From contig NZ_JBHYFV010000010.1 of NCBI RefSeq assembly GCF_051859345.1, positions 57,459 to 121,458 of the forward strand: a DNA stretch of 64,000 nucleotides, read 5' to 3'. Positions 62,637 to 64,000 of this stretch are shown here, piece by piece. The notes under the pieces were generated by a model. The model was given only the letters and a program-made list of their open reading frames with translations. It was not told the origin of the DNA and did not search any database. Source of the DNA: Marivita sp051859345. GTDB lineage: Bacteria > Pseudomonadota > Alphaproteobacteria > Rhodobacterales > Rhodobacteraceae. Each line of letters opens with the position of its first letter. The first letter of the stretch is position 1. The position numbers and the translations under genes are program-made.

Positions 62637-63617
62637 TCATGCGCCCTCCTTTGGGATGAAACGAAATCGGGATGTTTGGCGAAACTGCATGCCGGGCCGC
62701 AGAGCGATCGACGGAAAATCAGCGTGGTTGGGCGCATCAGGCCAATGCTGCGGCTCCATAGCGATCCCAGCATGCCGCCCATAGGGCAGGCCATGATGCC
62801 CTATGGCGGGGGCCGTGTTCAGGCGCGCGGCGTCATACACTTGCAGCCCCGGCGCATCCGTTTCAAGGATCATTGCAAGTGTATCGGTTTCGAGCCGTGC
62901 GACGGGGCGCATGCCTTTGCCATTGAGGCAGAAATTCGTGTCCAGGTCGATCATCACGGGCAACGGGGTCGCTTGGCGCAGGTCATAGGGTGTGCCTGCT
63001 ACGGGCATGATGTCGCCGTTCGGAACAAGCGCATCATCGACTGGAAGGTAGGTGTCGGCATCAATTTGCAGCCGGTGCCCTGCCAGCCCCGTGCCGTTCA
63101 GTGACCAATAGCCGTGAAACGCCGGGTTAAAGAACGTTGCACGATCGCTCTGCCCCGTGATGTCGATCTCAAGAGTGCCCTCGGGATCGAGCGCATATGT
63201 CACCGAAATGTCGATTGGCCCAGGCAGCCCGCCCGCGCCATCGGGAACGTTAAGTCGCAAGGTCACGCTGTGCGTCTTCCTTTCGGCGATGGTCCAGACC
63301 TGTTGCGAAAGACCGTTGGGACCACCATGCAGCGCGTTGCCGTTTTCATTGACGTCAAGCTGCAACACATCGCCATCCAGTGGCGCGCCACCCCCGGCGA
63401 TCCGGTTGGCGACCGGCCCCACAATCGCACCGAAATAGCGCATCTGCGAAAAGTAGCTTTCGATCTCCGGGCTACCGAGCGCCAAGGACGTTTCGATCCC
63501 GTCGAGATGAAATCGACACAACGTCGCGCCGTAGGCCATTAACAGCGCCCGCGCAGGGCCGTTGGTGATCTCCACGCCTTCGATCTCGTTGCCTTCAGGC
63601 GTCGCGCCGAGGATCAT
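62637..63617 (-). CDS. Aldose 1-epimerase (GalM family)
   Basis: Interconverts alpha and beta anomers of aldoses. The 326-residue protein has NALHGGPNGLSQQVW with the conserved His (about residues 93-107), FHGYWSLNGTGLAGH with the second His (about 168-182), and the C-terminal catalytic Glu in GIAMEPQHWPDAPNH. The start overlaps the dehydrogenase remnant's stop as ATGA. It fits a hexose- or pentose-oxidation operon. Confidence 0.88.
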   Translation of the reverse strand: MILGATPEGNEIEGVEITNGPARALLMAYGATLCRFHLDGIETSLALGSPEIESYFSQMRYFGAIVGPVANRIAGGGAPLDGDVLQLDVNENGNALHGGPNGLSQQVWTIAERKTHSVTLRLNVPDGAGGLPGPIDISVTYALDPEGTLEIDITGQSDRATFFNPAFHGYWSLNGTGLAGHRLQIDADTYLPVDDALVPNGDIMPVAGTPYDLRQATPLPVMIDLDTNFCLNGKGMRPVARLETDTLAMILETDAPGLQVYDAARLNTAPAIGHHGLPYGRHAGIAMEPQHWPDAPNHADFPSIALRPGMQFRQTSRFRFIPKEGA

Positions 63618-63730
63618 TGTATCGCCTCGAAAAACGGTTTGATCGCCAGGTCCCAGTCTGGGCTACCGGCGATGGCCGGTACGTGCTGGTCCACCGCGAT
63701 CTTTCCAATACCCACAAGTGCAATTTTCAT
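63614..63730 (-). pseudogene. Truncated Gfo/Idh/MocA sugar dehydrogenase (D-galactose 1-dehydrogenase-like)
   Basis: A 38-codon frame starts MKIALVGIGKIAVDQHVPAI, which matches the start of D-galactose 1-dehydrogenases with the Rossmann GIGKIA motif, then runs SPDWDLA directly into IKPFFEAIQ and stops. A working enzyme is about 300-310 residues, so about 270 residues including the active site are missing. The join is in frame and both flanking genes overlap it by one to four bases. This looks like an internal deletion that preserved operon coupling. Confidence 0.65.
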
Positions 63731-64000
63731 CAGTGACTGTCCTTTCCGACCGGCGCGCCGCGGCATCCCTTGAGGAAATCGAGGTCCGCGCCGGTGTCTG
63801 CGCCTTCCACATGCTGCTGGTGCAACCACGCGTAACCGCTTTCCGGGCGCTCGTGGAACGGGGTCCAGCGGGCAAGGCGTTCGGTCAATTCGGCGTCCGA
63901 GATGTCCAGATGCAACCGGCGGTTCTCGACATCGACGACGATCATGTCGCCGGTCCGGACCACGGCCAGCGGTCCACCCGCCGCCGCCTCGGGCGAGGTG
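63730..64000 (-). CDS. IlvD/Edd family sugar-acid dehydratase (5' end cut by window)
   Basis: Only the C-terminal 89 residues are in the window. SPEAAAGGPLAVVRTGDMIV is the hallmark C-terminal segment of dihydroxy-acid/aldonate dehydratases, followed by a long tail (ERPESGYAWLHQQHVEGADT) as in the arabonate/xylonate dehydratase branch rather than IlvD itself. A sugar-acid dehydratase next to an aldose epimerase, dehydrogenase remnant and sugar ABC transporter suggests an oxidative (Weimberg or De Ley-Doudoroff type) sugar pathway. It is the most upstream gene visible of this operon. Confidence 0.8.
   Translation of the reverse strand, partial: TSPEAAAGGPLAVVRTGDMIVVDVENRRLHLDISDAELTERLARWTPFHERPESGYAWLHQQHVEGADTGADLDFLKGCRGAPVGKDSH

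Noticed and set aside
1..64000. tRNA, rRNA, CRISPR arrays, insertion sequences or phage genes
   Set aside because: Gaps were read for cloverleaf stems, direct repeats with spacers, terminal inverted repeats and transposase motifs; none was convincing.

Overview
The window looks like a chromosome segment of an alphaproteobacterium of the Rhodobacteraceae (Roseobacter group). Three things point there: the gene order hrcA/rph-rdgB-hemW, then parB-parA-rsmG-mnmG-mnmE-rho, an origin-like gap, and maf-aroE-coaE-dnaQ/secB; a bacteriochlorophyll/carotenoid block with PpsR-type operators; and several TRAP, CaiB/BaiF and NCS2 catabolic genes. All product calls come from reading the translated sequence; no database search was possible.

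Region 1 (1-16.9 kb) is housekeeping. It holds a partial hrcA, the rph-rdgB-hemW operon, a leftward rho-mnmE-mnmG-rsmG-parA-parB operon carrying three perfect parS palindromes inside coding sequence, and a 508-bp gap at 10292-10799 with five DnaA-box-like 9-mers and an AT-rich stretch. Genes on both sides of that gap are transcribed away from it, so it is a good oriC candidate. Rightward of it lie maf-aroE-coaE-dnaQ, then secB and fxsA, then a Tim44-like gene, mltA and an Smr gene.

Region 2 (16.9-24.5 kb) is part of a photosynthesis gene cluster. bchO-bchD-bchI-crtA run left and crtI-crtB-tspO run right from a shared promoter with two TGT-N12-ACA sites. The cluster stops after tspO, where a 58-codon scrap of an M24 peptidase marks a junction. 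crtC, crtD, the bchCXYZ genes and puf are not in this window.

Region 3 (24.6-33.4 kb) is purine catabolism: xdhA-xdhB-xdhC, an NCS2 purine permease and guanine deaminase, read leftward, with a divergent LysR regulator and a palindrome between them.

Region 4 (33.9-52.3 kb) is organic-acid/acyl-CoA catabolism. A CitE-like lyase and a class III CoA-transferase face a LysR gene. Next come an orphan membrane transporter, a second CoA-transferase with a hotdog thioesterase, and an IclR regulator. Divergent from IclR is a nine-gene rightward run: acyl-CoA synthetase, MaoC-type dehydratase, TRAP transporter (three genes), biotin-dependent carboxylase beta and alpha subunits, HMG-CoA lyase and enoyl-CoA hydratase. 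Together these could take an imported C5 branched acid such as 3-hydroxy-3-methylbutyrate or 3-methylcrotonate to acetoacetate and acetyl-CoA (inference).

Region 5 (52.7-57.8 kb) is an RND efflux pump with its membrane-fusion protein and a divergent TetR regulator, with a near-perfect 23-bp operator at the TetR start. Region 6 (58.3-64 kb) is a leftward sugar operon: the end of an IlvD/Edd dehydratase, a 38-codon remnant of a Gfo/Idh/MocA sugar dehydrogenase, aldose 1-epimerase and a four-gene ABC sugar importer.

I saw no rRNA, tRNA, CRISPR array, intact insertion sequence or prophage. The strongest leads are the putative C5-acid operon with its variant ligase motif, the truncated photosynthesis cluster, the collapsed sugar dehydrogenase, and the oriC/parS arrangement.
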